A stretch of DNA of 64,000 nt from Rhododendron vialii. Its lineage: Eukaryota > Streptophyta > Magnoliopsida > Ericales > Ericaceae. Under the pieces are notes generated by a model. That model had not been told where the DNA came from. It did no database searches and saw only the letters and a list, made by a program, of their open reading frames with translations. The translations under genes and the position numbers were made by a program. Positions 23,112 through 34,700 of the stretch are shown here, one piece after another (the first letter of the stretch is position 1; every line of letters starts with the position of its first letter). Location of the stretch: the NCBI RefSeq assembly GCF_030253575.1, contig NC_080568.1:35459501-35523500 (forward strand), read 5' to 3'.

Positions 23112-24587
23112 GTTCCAAATGCAGGAAAAACTATGGTTGGAAAAAAATTTGCAGGATTTTCAAGACAGGGAGAGGGAAGAAGGAAGATTGCAATTTTAAG
23201 CAATATATGTGTGGTTGATCTTTCAAAAAATATATAGTCTTTCTTTGGTACCAAATGTGGTCACGTTGTCAAAGGCCAATTCTCTACCATAAATTGGAGC
23301 AACTCTCAAAAGAACACAACACGTGGCAAAATTTGATGACGTTGTAGTCTTTCATTTGGATACGCGTCGAGCGATGTGAGGGTATTGCACCCAAGATCCT
23401 TTGTACCGAGAAATTGATGTATCTTTGTACCAAAATGTTTTGGGTTGTGAGATCGTGTGAGTTTTTTTAGTATGTTATATAAATTTTTTATGTGATTTAA
23501 GGCAGAAAATGCATTGCTACATAAGTGGAGAGAATTTCGGTAGAGGAGGATTCTATCCGAGGGTGATGTGGTGGTACAGTGATTTTGTCCAAAGACTAGA
23601 AATCTACAACAGCAACGTCCCAGGAAAGGAAAAACATGAGTGGTTAACAAAAAGGAAAAGGAGAATGGGACAGTTTGCTGCTTGCTGTTTGTAGAGGGCC
23701 GAAATATCCGAAGGATCATAGGGTCCACGAGGTCCAGAAAGGGGGATAAAGGTTCACACGCCGTTTGACCCGTCGTCCAGCTATCTCAGTTTATCTGTAA
23801 ATGAGCGTGAGCTTCGGCATGATGTGTCATTAGTCATCCGAAGGATAGACGGACCCCCGTGAACTCTTCCGAACGTTATGTGCCATATCCGAACGTAAAT
23901 GTATTTGGGTTCGTTCGGTGATCTTTCCAAACGCTCGGTGCTGTCCTCTTGTTCGGCTAAGTTGTTCTTCGGAAAGAACATCAGACACCCGGAGCCTCTT
24001 CGTGTAACAAAAGTGGGCTCCACCAAGTATAGACGCTTATGGAACCTTCCAGAAATATCTTTTCATAAGTAAGCTGTCCTTTCTGATATTCGAAATGACA
24101 TCTCTGAACGATGTGACTTCTCTGACATCGACCCATGTGGCTCTGTAAGACTTGGGGGAAGTGGTGTTCATTAAATGGCCCTGCTACCTGACGTCATCCG
24201 AGCAGTGCACGACACGTGAAAAGTAAAGCCAACTTGCTCAGCACTCAACCCCTTCGCCTATAAATAGAAGAGCATTACCACTAAGAAACGCTCTCGGGAC
24301 TCATTGACAACAACACTCTCTTCTCTTTACTAGCATATTTTCTTATTAAACTTCTTCTTCTCTTCTCCACTTATTGACAAGTTCGTCGGAGCTTCTTCCC
24401 GGAGGAACATTCCCCTCCAGTTCTGCAGGTACATCAAGACCGGCGTCATCTCTCACGGCTCTACACACGGAGACAGCTGCGCAGGAAAGATCACAAAGAA
24501 AGCCGCCCCCACACCATTGATTGTGGGACCACAAGGTGTAATTTGTACGGACAGTTGGTGAATTCCCTTTGTGCTCGGCCACACAAA
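23112..24587 (-). repeat. Inverted copy of the B-box gene upstream region, split by a solo LTR
   Basis: Reverse-complemented, this segment matches 25649-26308 nearly base for base, once the 824-bp solo LTR and its target duplication are removed (about 647 versus 660 bp). Shared landmarks are the CTTGTACCAAA-type block, ACGCGTCGAGCGATGTGAGG, GTGATGTGGTGGTACAGTG and CTTTGTGCTCGGCCACACAA. One clear indel is an extra 9 bp in the 25649 copy. The left edge abuts hAT copy A. Confidence 0.92.
23690..24513 (+). mobile_element. Solo LTR (about 824 bp) inside the inverted duplication
   Basis: Starts TGTAGAGGGCCG, ends CCGCCCCCACA, and interrupts sequence that is continuous in the other duplicate arm. 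That arm gives the empty site CTTGCCGTTGATTG, so the 5-bp target was CCGTT; the flanks now read CTGTT (23685-23689) and CCATT (24514-24518). A TATA box (TATAAATAG, 24259-24267) and a TGACGTCA motif near 24190 look like its own promoter. There is no internal region and no second LTR. The lineage is unassigned. Confidence 0.85.
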
Positions 24588-25122
24588 TGGATGATAGTTG
24601 GAAGCCACACGATTAATCCCGGCAACCACGTACCTGAAATCAGGCGATGGTTGCTGGTGGCTTGAAGAAGACCACATACATAGTGCATGTATCCTGCTGC
24701 GGTGCTATGTGGTGGAATGGCGGTGGCTCACGAGAGTACGTAGAATTGTGGTATCAATGTTGATATTGCGAACGCGCACACACTATGTGGAATGGGCCTT
24801 TTCCTTTTGCTTCCTACAACAGGAGTGAGCATGGCTTCTTTTCTTTTTTGGGGTTGAAGAGGTACTAGCATATATTACAACTTAACCCGAGTCCGAGAGG
24901 ATTTCTTCCCTACAAAGTCGTCATACAGAGGCTGCTCAAGGCAGTTAGGGGAATAAGAAAAAACAACAAAACTAAAATTGCTGCAAAGGAAGTCTAGCTA
25001 GCAGATTGGCGCAACGATTGGCTTCTCGCGGGATATGTCTGACTTCACTCCCAAGCAACTGGAGCATTGAACTGCAATCAAGAATTGCATTACTAAGATC
25101 ATGATTACTTAGATTACCTAAG
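24588..25122. other. Spacer between the two arms of the inverted duplication
   Basis: Unique sequence of about 535 bp with no recognisable gene. It may represent part of the ancestral region upstream of the B-box gene, carried with the inverted arm. Short open frames here have no family resemblance. Confidence 0.5.
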
Positions 25123-25648
25123 TAGGTCAGTCAATGGATCGGATCCGATTCGAATCCGGATCCGATAAGACCCAATCTGATCCGGATCTGATAAGACTTA
25201 AATTCGATAGTGGTAATTCGGATCCGAAAAATCCGGATCCGATCCGAAAATCCGAATCCGATCCGGAAACTTTTTTTACTTCAAAAATTTTAGCAAAAAA
25301 AAATATGTATTTTTCAAAAAAATACAAAAAAATGTTTTCCAAAAAAAAAATAAAAATAAAAATAAAAATACAACTTCTTAAACATTTTTTTGTTTCAAAA
25401 AAAAAAAATACTATTTTTTTTAAAAAAATTTTAAAAATTTAAAAAATAAAGTTCGGATTCGGATTGATAACGGATTTAATCCGATCCGGATCCGTATTGA
25501 ATTACTGGATTCGGATTATCGGATCGACTTTATCGGATCCGAATCCGGATTACTGGATTCGGATTATCGGATCGACTTTATCGGATCCGAATCCGGATCA
25601 AATTTTTCGGATCGAATCCGGATTAAATCCGGTCCATTGACAGGTCTA
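25123..25648 (+). mobile_element. hAT-like MITE copy B, edge of the inverted duplication
   Basis: Starts TAGGTCAGTCAATGGATCGG and ends ...CGGTCCATTGACAGGTCTA. It has the same GATCCGGAT-rich subterminal organisation and A/T-rich centre as copy A, in opposite orientation, with extra tandem copies of a GGATTATCGGATCGACTTTA block near 25505-25580. Its right end joins the B-box upstream segment exactly where the duplication begins. Confidence 0.8.
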
Positions 25649-26308
25649 TTTGTGTGGCCGAGCACAAAGGGAATTCAGTAATTCACCAACTGTCCGTACA
25701 AATTACACCTTGTGGTCCCACAATCAACGGCAAGCAGCAAACTGTCCCATTCTCCTTTTCCTTTTTGTTAACCACTCATGTTTTTCCTTTCCTGGGACGT
25801 TGCTGTTGTAGATTTCTAGTCTTTGGACAAATCACTGTACCACCACATCACCCTCGGAATAGAATCCTCCTCTACCGAAATTCTCTCCACTTATGTAGCA
25901 ATGCATTTTCTGCCTTAAATCACATAAAAAATTTATATAACATACTAAAAAAACTCACACGATCTCACGACCCAAAACATTTTGGTACAAAGATACATCA
26001 ATTTCTCGGTACAAAGGATCTTGGGTGCAATACCCTCACATCGCTCGACGCGTATCCAAATGAAAGACTACAACGTCGTCAAATTCTGCTACGTGTTGTG
26101 TTCTTTTGAGAGTTACTCCAATTTATGGTAGAGAATTGGCCTTTGACAACGTGACCACATTTGGTACCAAAGAAAGACTATATAATATATTTTTTGAAAG
26201 ATCAACCACACATATATTGCTTAAAATTGCAATCTTCCTTCTTCCCTCTCCCTGTCTTGAAAATCCTGCAAATTTTTTTCCAACCATAGTTTTTCCTGCA
26301 TCTGGAAC
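25649..26308 (+). repeat. Upstream region of the B-box gene, second arm of the inverted duplication
   Basis: This arm runs directly into the B-box gene and so is probably the original location. It ends about 140 bp before the ATG. It is the arm without the solo LTR. Together with 23112-24587 it could form a long RNA hairpin if both were transcribed together. Confidence 0.85.
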
Positions 26309-26447
26309 CCATAGATTTACCCGTAAACCACAAGACTTGGCCGCCTTCTTCCTCTTTCTCTCCTCATATTACTACATATCGACCAAAGGTGTCACTTCAA
26401 TACATTATTGTTTTCATCCTAGTATCTTTTTGTTTGCACAGGTAAAG

Positions 26448-27797
26448 ATGAAAGGCTGCAGAGGTTGTGATTTGTGCATTCGTGAAGAAGCAGCTCTATA
26501 CTGCCCCTCCGATTCAGCTTACCTCTGTTGGAACTGCGACGCTAAGTTACACCAGGTCAACTTCCTCGTAGCCCGTCACGTTCGCTGCCCTCTCTGTTCC
26601 AAATGCAAATGTCTTATCACCGAAAACCACATGTCCGGTTCGGGATTCATCCAACCTCATCCCCACCAGCTGACCGTATGTCGCTTGTGCTCACACAAGG
26701 ACTCTTCCCAGGCCGACAACCCCCGTTCACTATCCTATTGTGCCAAGCACGAAATTGAGAATATAACAAATCAACAAGCGATAAAGCAAGAACACAAGGA
26801 TATACGTGGTTCCATTCAAGCACAAAACAAGAACGTACTCCACGAGGAAACGAGCAAGAACGTACTCCACGAGGAAAAGAGCAAGAGGATTTACTATAAA
26901 CGGGAAGAGAAATAAAGAGCCAGCTATACCCGTAACTCTACTTGAAAAACCAAACAGATATCTAGGAAAAATCTCTGGTAGAACCCAAAAAGGAGACACA
27001 AACCCTTGGTAGAACCCTAAGAGGTGAACAAAATCCTAATATTTAGGCCTTTAAACATAAGACCGTAACCCTAAAAACTATCAAGATTCCTATTTATAAG
27101 AAAATACTAAATAAACCTAAACTGAATAGGAATAGAAATTCTAGTCAAATTTAGGAATTCTAGTCAATTTCCAACAGCTATCCTCTTGTTCGTCGTACGC
27201 CGAGTCCTCGTCAACTCCTCCTCCTAAAAGATCGTCAGTACTCATTGACCTCAATCGCCTCAAGATGGATAAAATCGTCTCTTCTTCAAGCTCTGTTATG
27301 GAACTATCCAGCAGCACTCGTATTGCCCCTACGTCTAAGAAGGCCAAGACTAGTACTACTACTACTACTACTACTAGGGAATCGAAAGTGATAACTACTG
27401 CCCTACGATCGTGGCCTAGTAGTAGTATTACTAAAAATGTGGAACATTCGAAGGCGGTGGAGGGTATTCTGGTAAGTTGGTGTTTGAAACTTGGGTTTAG
27501 TGGAATGGTAAGCGGAGTTATAGTGCCGGTAGCCGTTAAAGCATTTGTTGTCTGTTCGAGTGATCAGTTGAGGGTTTTGCCTCGCTCTGGTTCAGCTGGA
27601 GATTGTGCGGGGCGTCCACGTGGCAAGTGTTGAAGCGGCTTGAGGAGATCTCTGGGGTGCCGGCCAAGCTGATATTTGCCGCCGGGGAGTCGAAGCTCAC
27701 ACGTGTCTTGAGCAACAAACGGAGGAGGTCCAAGTCCAACCGGTGCCATGATCAACCGGAGGAGGGTTGGGCGGAAACTCAGTACTGCTCTACTTGA
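26448..27797 (+). pseudogene. BBX32-like B-box zinc-finger gene, disrupted by a solo LTR and a frameshift
   Basis: The ATG at 26448 opens a B-box domain at residues about 4-52: CRGCDLC, ALYCPSDSAYLCWNCDAKLH, and FLVARHVRCPLC with its zinc ligands. It resembles BBX30-32-type plant transcriptional co-regulators. After residue ~97 the frame enters an inserted solo LTR and stops at 26915 (155 residues). Beyond the LTR the frame resumes from about 27182 with a Ser-rich linker, a DLN segment (LIDLNRL) and a (ACT)n-encoded Thr run, continuing to 27633. The family's C-terminal block (ASLWFSWRLCGASTWQVLKR, then EEISGVPAKLI) appears one frame over, ending at 27797. This implies loss of about one base near 27583. 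The truncated B-box-only product might still be made; otherwise the gene is dead. Confidence 0.8.
26739..27176 (-). mobile_element. Solo LTR (about 438 bp) inserted in the B-box gene
   Basis: On the minus strand it starts TGTTGGAAATTGACTAG, has a TATA box (TTATAAATAGG) and ends ...GTGCTTGGCACA. The flanking 5-mers are CCTAT and GCTAT (26734-26738 and 27177-27181), a one-mismatch target duplication; a longer near-repeat, CTATCCT(A/C)TTG, also brackets it. A 27-bp unit (AAGAACGTACTCCACGAGGA...) occurs twice in tandem inside. It brings in-frame stop codons into the host gene. Confidence 0.75.
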
Positions 27798-27970
27798 TTC
27801 TCAGTGTTCTCTTTTTTAGGAGTAATTTATTTTGGGGTAGGATTTGTGGTTTCATGTGTTTCATGTGGCCGTTATGATTCAAGTTATTTTTAGATAGGTA
27901 CGTGCTTTATTAATTGTCAACAATAAATATAATCATGAGCTAGCCACATATTTTAACAGCTCAGCTAACA

Positions 27971-28328
27971 GCAGAGACAATTCGCAGAGAACCACGCAGA
28001 GACAAACGCGTTTGGCCCCATTTCGGGTCCCAAAAAAATCTAGAAAAATATCCATAAATTTTTGAATATTATTTTATGGGGCTCTGTAAAAAATCAGCTC
28101 CAGTGGATATCGGTAAGTATTATTTTTTGATTCGTAGGGGCGAAACTGCTCAGTTTGCCCTTACGAATAAAAAAGTAATACTTACCGATATCCACTAAAG
28201 CTGATTTTTTACAGGGCCCCATAAAAATAATATTCAAAAATTTATGAATATTTTTCTAAATTTTTTTGGGACCCGAAATGGGGCCAAACGTGTTTGTCTC
28301 TGCATGGTTCTCTGCGAATTGTCTCTGC
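27971..28328. mobile_element. Near-perfect foldback MITE, about 358 bp
   Basis: Outer arms begin GCAGAGACAATTCGCAGAG and end with the complement ...GCGAATTGTCTCTGC. Pairing extends inward through GGCCCCATTTCGGGTCCC to the centre near 28140. The inner arm contains AAAAATCAGCTCCAGTGG followed by ATATCGGTAAGTA. No coding capacity and no clear target duplication. Confidence 0.88.
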
Positions 28329-31300
28329 TCATAGTTTTTTTGATATTTTAAATATAATCACTGTGGCTATAGCCTATAGGGAGTAGTATATGGTTACATG
28401 CTTACTTTAATCTGTCCGTTAGAGGGAAATAATTACTATTCCTACTATCTTTATCTGTGTTTGTTACTCTACTTTCACTATTTCACACATTTTAAAAAAT
28501 TATACATATCTTTTATTTTGAATCTTTAAAAATATACAATATGAATCTTATTTGATAGATCTCAATCAGTTATATATGAAATTTTCAAAATTATGAAACC
28601 TTATAAATTGAAAGATATAGACTATTTAAACCACTAGAGTTTACGACGACGCAACGCATTTTGAATACAACTAAAATGAATCGCGAAACTATCGACCACT
28701 CCTGGCAACGAAACTGATTTATACAGGAAGATTTTTTCTTAAATTAGGATTGTTCTTACCCTTTTGTTTAGTTTACAAAAAAAACACACACAAAAAAAAA
28801 ATTGAAATTGATCAACCGATAAACAAAAATATTTCTTACCCTTTTGTTTAGTTTACGATATGCCTTGCACTAATTTTATACATGAAATTTTGTTACTTTC
28901 TATCTTTCCATAACAAAAGAGAGTTGAGATAGGAAAAATTAAAGAAGATTATTTCGCTTTGCTTTGGAGAGAGAGAGAGAGTGCTAAGGTTTCAAAAATT
29001 ACTTTTCTTTTCAAAATCTGGCTCTTTTTTTTTTACAATAAAATTTTATTGCTTTCTATCTTTCCATAACAAAATAGAGTTGGAATAGGAAATGTTAGAG
29101 AAGATTAAAAATATGATTTTTCAGCCCTAGGACTCCTCTTCTCAGTCGTTGAATTTATGAGGGATAAGTTTGGGCCGTTAGCTTTATGTACATATGATTC
29201 AAATACTGAGCTGTTTTATTATATAGATATAGATGACACAAATTCCGAAAATGGACCAAAAAATATGAATGGATGGAGTAATCTTTAATAAGGAAAATGA
29301 GTGGTTATAGGGAATAAAATGTGAGAATCGGGTGCTTGTAATTACAGGCACATTCTCCCTGCGTTCCAAATTGTTACTCATGTTTCACTTTTTGTCACTC
29401 AAATAATTGTCACAATATATAATTTGTTTTTATGATTTCAAAATTTTTATTTAATAAAATTTATTGAGATCTATCAAACAAGATCATATTTGATATAAAA
29501 CAACATTATAAATTAAGATTAACTAATTTTTCGAGATGTAACAAATAGTAAACATGAGCAATAATTTGAGAAGGAGAAAGTATGAAGCATCAAGAGGACT
29601 TGGTGGTGGGGTTGTGGTTGCAATTTAAAGTCGTTGGAAGGATCCAATGAAAAAAGATACTCCTACTAGCAGTAGCAACAGGAGAAGGTGACAAAAGTAA
29701 ATTCGTTAGAACGTATGCCTCTAGTAGGATTATGAGATTTTTCAATAATGCTAAGGATTAGGTCTTGGGTTAACAACATAGCTTTATTGAACCGATTTGA
29801 GTGGATTAGCCTTTTTGCAACCAAAATACAGTCGTCTTGACTTGCACAGGAAGAATATAGTGGATGTATGACTTTCGTCTGTTGGAAATTCAAGGGTTTT
29901 GTAAATCAAGAGGAACAGGTTAAACATCTTCACAGTCTCTTGCCTCTCAGTAGTTTTTTGATCGATCTCTTGCTCTTCTAAAAAGTGGAAAAAAATTAAC
30001 GAGTAAGATTTAGGCCCCGTTCCAGAACACCTTCAATAAATAAATACTTATTTTATATTTTTAAACTCAAAAATAATGTAAATAAAATTTTTTTTATATT
30101 TTTTTTGCCCCGTATAAAAGATCTCGACAAGATTTATCAAACAAAATCCATATTACTAGAAAAATTATTTGCGCAGACACATTATTTTTGAGCTTTAAAT
30201 TGTCTTTTTAAAAAATAAGTACTTAAAATGAGTTTAACCCGTTTTCGAGCCAATCAATGCTAAAACATGAGGAATCCGCCACCCACAATTGACTATAGAT
30301 TGGATGACACACACTAGCACACACTTGACACGTTAAGCCACATAGAACAAAGATGTAGAATCGCAAACTTTTGTAACAAGCCAATATTTGCTGCAAGTAT
30401 ATTTCAATAAATTCTTGTGTTCCCTTCAAGAGGATAGTAAAATTCTCTAGAATAGCTCATACTTGTACATATGAACGGCAGAAAAAACAAAAAAAACACG
30501 CCAACCTTTGAAACACTTCTACCCAACCTGGCTTCTCCATATATGTCTGCAATCACTTGTAAATACCTGGAATCCAGCTCAAGTGGTGAAAAGCACTAAT
30601 GACTTAATTCATGTTGGGAATTCGAGTAACAAATATTGTTGGATGTTCTCAACCTTCATCCAGAAAAATAATTACTAAAAGCTATAACTTGTACTCCTAT
30701 TCAAAACACCAACACACCCCCGAAAAACCCACATCTACATTCTGGCTTTTGAATTTCATGGTGATCTGCAGATATTATGCTACATTATTGACCTCTACTA
30801 CTAATATAGAACAATAAAAATAGGAAGCAAAGACTTGCAACTTTCCCGAATATCATTTTTAGAGTGCAGGTGCAGCCATTTTGTGCATACCAATGCTCTG
30901 AATTATCAATGAAAAAAGTATGGTAATGTGCACATAAAGTGATTTGGGTCTCTAGGCCCGCCCTCTCTGATGCCATTTGACTTTGATTTGGGGGCATGGT
31001 TCTTCAACAAAATGTCCCTGTACTCCTCGGTTCTTGGAGGTTTAGGGTTCTGAGAGCAGCCACTTTGTGCATATGTTGCCAAAGGTTAGGTCTGTCTCTA
31101 ATCATCCCCCGCCCATACTCCCAATAATTGGGGACTAGATGGGTTATGTTATGTTGTTATAGTGCAGGTGCAGCCAAACCACACAAAGGTCAGCGCAAGC
31201 TTACTCGACTGAAGGAGATGATTCAAGTGTTTGGTTCAGAATTGGATGGTCTAAAATTCTTCTCTATTCTTAAACTTCACTTGCAGCAAAAGACCTGAGG

Positions 31301-31700
31301 AAGAACGGAACCTGCGAATCTGAAAAAACATTGGAGGTGTGTGTGACATTCCCAGCAATAGCAATTAGTTTGCATGGTGAGGAAGTTGTAGCTAGGATCA
31401 AATCTATGCCGAGCCATAGAGATACAAATCATATATAATCCACAAGTTCTATTTTACCACAGTATACCCAGTACATTAGAATGTTTAATCCGTTAGAACT
31501 AGAAAAAAAATTATAACCTCCCGAAACTTTCAACTCTATGGAAACCAACAAAAACGAACCCTAATATCTACAAACATAAATGCACATGAAATACGATTAA
31601 GTCACCCGAATCACTACCCACCATTACAACCACCACTGCCACTATCAACAAACTATTTTTTCAAGGAGCAATACATGAGATAGCTTAGTAGTACACATTA
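28329..31700. other. Intergenic region with decayed MITEs
   Basis: No credible protein-coding gene. It contains a Stowaway-like element (29355-29580) and an AT-rich hAT-like remnant near 30014-30235 starting GGCCCCGTTCCAGAACACC. The part nearest 31700 is the 3' UTR and downstream region of the SHOU4-like gene on the minus strand. Confidence 0.55.
29355..29580. mobile_element. Decayed Stowaway-like MITE
   Basis: Begins CTCCCTGCGTTCCAAATTG and ends with a partly matching ...GAGAAGGAGAAAG next to TA. The middle contains the TATAATTTGT and ATTGAGATCTATCAAA motifs common to this class. Only the ends are diagnostic. Confidence 0.55.
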
Positions 31701-34700
31701 CTAGACTGGTATAACATCAATTTTTGAAGCATCCTCGCATCTCAAAACAACACCCTCAAGGCTGGCAGGGAGTATACATTTAGCCCATTGGCATCCTGTG
31801 GTGAACGGCTCTGGTGGCGGGACTATCATAAGCACATTGTCATTCCTCTGAACAACTCCCATCACGCTAACCGTGCTCCCTTCTTTTATGTACCTAGCAC
31901 AGCACAAACAGCCATTCCAAAGGTAAACACGCCACCCAATGAAACATAATAAAACCAACACTTTCTAAGACGATAAGAAGATGACATAAAACTGGAAAGT
32001 GGGAAATCCTACGGATCAGTCTTTGAAGTGTAGAGTGTGCGAAACATTATCAGTTCTTTGGACCAGAGAAGAAAAGCACAATTAAAATGACGACGGTGAT
32101 GAAGAGTTTATGCACCCAATTACCCTGAAAGTGTATTCTGTGTTTTCAACTATGAACAAACTCATGAGTTCTAGTATTTCTTCTTCTTTTTTGATAAGTA
32201 ACAAAATTTTATTTCAAAAGGCATCTAGGGGATCCCACCCATGAACACAAGAAAGCGAGATATAAAAAGAAAAGGCCAAATTGTAAAAGGACCTGCATAC
32301 CACTCTAAACTCCAAAAATATCTAAGGGAGACTTAGCAAAAAATCCCTCATATTTACATTTTTTGAGCTCAAGGACAAGCACCTTTTGCAATCAAACATA
32401 AGGACAAAAGTGCCTATGAAAGTGCTTAAAATACTAGGGTACCCTATGAAAGTGCCTAAAATTCTAGGGTACCTTATGAAAGTGCCTAAAATCCTAGGGT
32501 ACCCTGTATATGAAAGTGCCTAAAATCCTAGGGTACCCTATATATGAAAGTGCCTAAAATCCTAGGATACCCTATATATGAAAGTGCCTAAACCACTAAA
32601 ACCCTATAATAGGAAAGTGAACCCTAAAACCCTATGAAAGTGTCTAAAAATGTTTTGGCCTTGCGGCTAAAAAACTCAAAAAGTTGAAGGACTTCCACTG
32701 AAAACTATTTTGCTGGCGTCCTTCTCCTAAATGAAAACTATTTTACTGTCCTTATGGCTAATTTTCCCAATATCTAACATTTCAAAGAATTGATCTAATG
32801 TAGGGTTGCACTCCCTTGACTCCCAACAAAACAAAACAGAAATCAAAAGACTTTTAATTTTAAACAATGGCCTATCCTCCCCGTCAAAATATTTTCAATT
32901 TCTTGCTTTTCAACTGATGGTTTCTCATCTAAACATGAGGGTTGCCTGAACGATAATATTCCTACACCAGGCAAAAGTTCATTGTTATTTCCTAATGAAT
33001 TCTTAGCATGACTTATTGCAGCATGTAATGTCATTTTAGTATGTAGTGTCTACGAACTACCAAGAGTGGCAGCGGAGATGTCTCCAACTAAATAGCAAAT
33101 TTACCCTTCTTTCAATCGCATCACTCGATCATCACTAGAAAGGTTCCTCTCTCCCAACCACCTCATGAATTCTGGAGATAAATCTTTATTCGAAAGGTTA
33201 ACATCCACATCCACAACAATAGATTCCTCCACATAAGGAGTCACCCTTGCTCCATAACCAGTTTTAACCAATGCTCTCAACCCAGACTGGAAATCAGAGA
33301 TGTAGAAGTCAACCACATGCCTCTGCCAAGAAAATGAACAGAAAATTGCGTTAAAAAACAGTGAAACTCAGCAGTTCCAGAGAGGACACATTGAACTTAT
33401 AGAGGTGTTCAAGAAAAATTTCAAAGAACACTAAATAAGTGTTCAGGAGATAGCCATCTGTATCAATTTATATTCAACCATTATGAACATGGCAACAGGA
33501 AATGTTATGGTTGTTTGTCAACTACAAAATCCAAAATTTTGTTAAGTATACCTCAAGGAATCGAGAAAGAATCCATTGTGATGATACTGTATCCAACAAA
33601 ATAATTAAGGCAATAGTCAGTTACTCACTTCTGATGATCTAAGCCCCCATGTAAATCGGCGATGAGTAGCATGGGCAGCTTTTGAATCCCATCCTCTGTA
33701 CTCATATAAACTTGTAGATGTATAGACACATCTAGGAACTCTCTCAAAGGATGACTCAAGGGGCACATTCCCACATGTGACTACCTTCAAGAATATTAGC
33801 AACCATATGTTAATCACTTCAAATCGATGCCAATTAAGCATATATAATGAGGTGGTATAGGTGTACATATATATTTTGACTGGTCTTTAACAATGTAACG
33901 TATGTATACACCGTACTGGCTAATAATAAGACCAATTGAAGGGTTATGAAAACCGACATCCAATCAACCTGATAGCAAAGTTATCAAGTTATCAATCCAA
34001 TACGAGAATTTTTTGGCATACCATTTTGGATTTGTTGCTATAGGCAATATACATATTTCAACAAGAGATCTGATATAGCTTTAATGTCTCGACAATATCC
34101 TATTGATTGTATGGCACAAAATTTGTAACAACCCATAAAATACAACAAAAGAGTTGAAAACATCAGAAACCATCAATGTGCCCATCTGTGTATGCGTGTA
34201 GAGAATAAAAGCACCCTATCTCTTTAATTCTTTCCTGAAAACCTCAACACCTAACCTCATCACTTCACACACACTCTGACTCCATACAACTAGCCTTCTT
34301 ACTTTTCAAATACATGTGAAAAGAACGCACAATAGGGAGAAAACGTAGAAAGGGTTCAACCGATTTCAGACATTCATTTATTAATGATATCGTCCATCTT
34401 CTCTCTCCACTCTCCTCTTTCTTGTGCTTTCTTTTGAAAACCACCAGCCACAACATCTAAGTAAATAACAACAATGTCATTCATCCATCTCCATGGACAA
34501 CCATCTTCTTCTGTAAAGGTGATCCACAACTTTCCTTCACCCGTTTGCCTTTGTCTCTCTTCTGTTAGAAACTTAGAACCAGAATTAGGGGCTGTTCGGA
34601 CAAAAAACCCTACTTGGCTGATTTTGGGCTTATTGGCTTATTCCCAAATAAGCCATTTGCTTTTACCCCTTCTGACACACACACCCTCCCCCGACCCCAC

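Noticed and set aside
23306..23728. A 140-residue minus-strand frame, with a similar plus-strand frame at 25654-26109
   Set aside because: The similarity is due to the inverted DNA duplication. The region is upstream, probably non-coding, sequence of the B-box gene, with no protein family features.
22575..25442. Frames rich in RIRSE, DPDSI or NPIRIR
   Set aside because: Translation of the GATCCGGAT-type subterminal repeats of the hAT-like elements.
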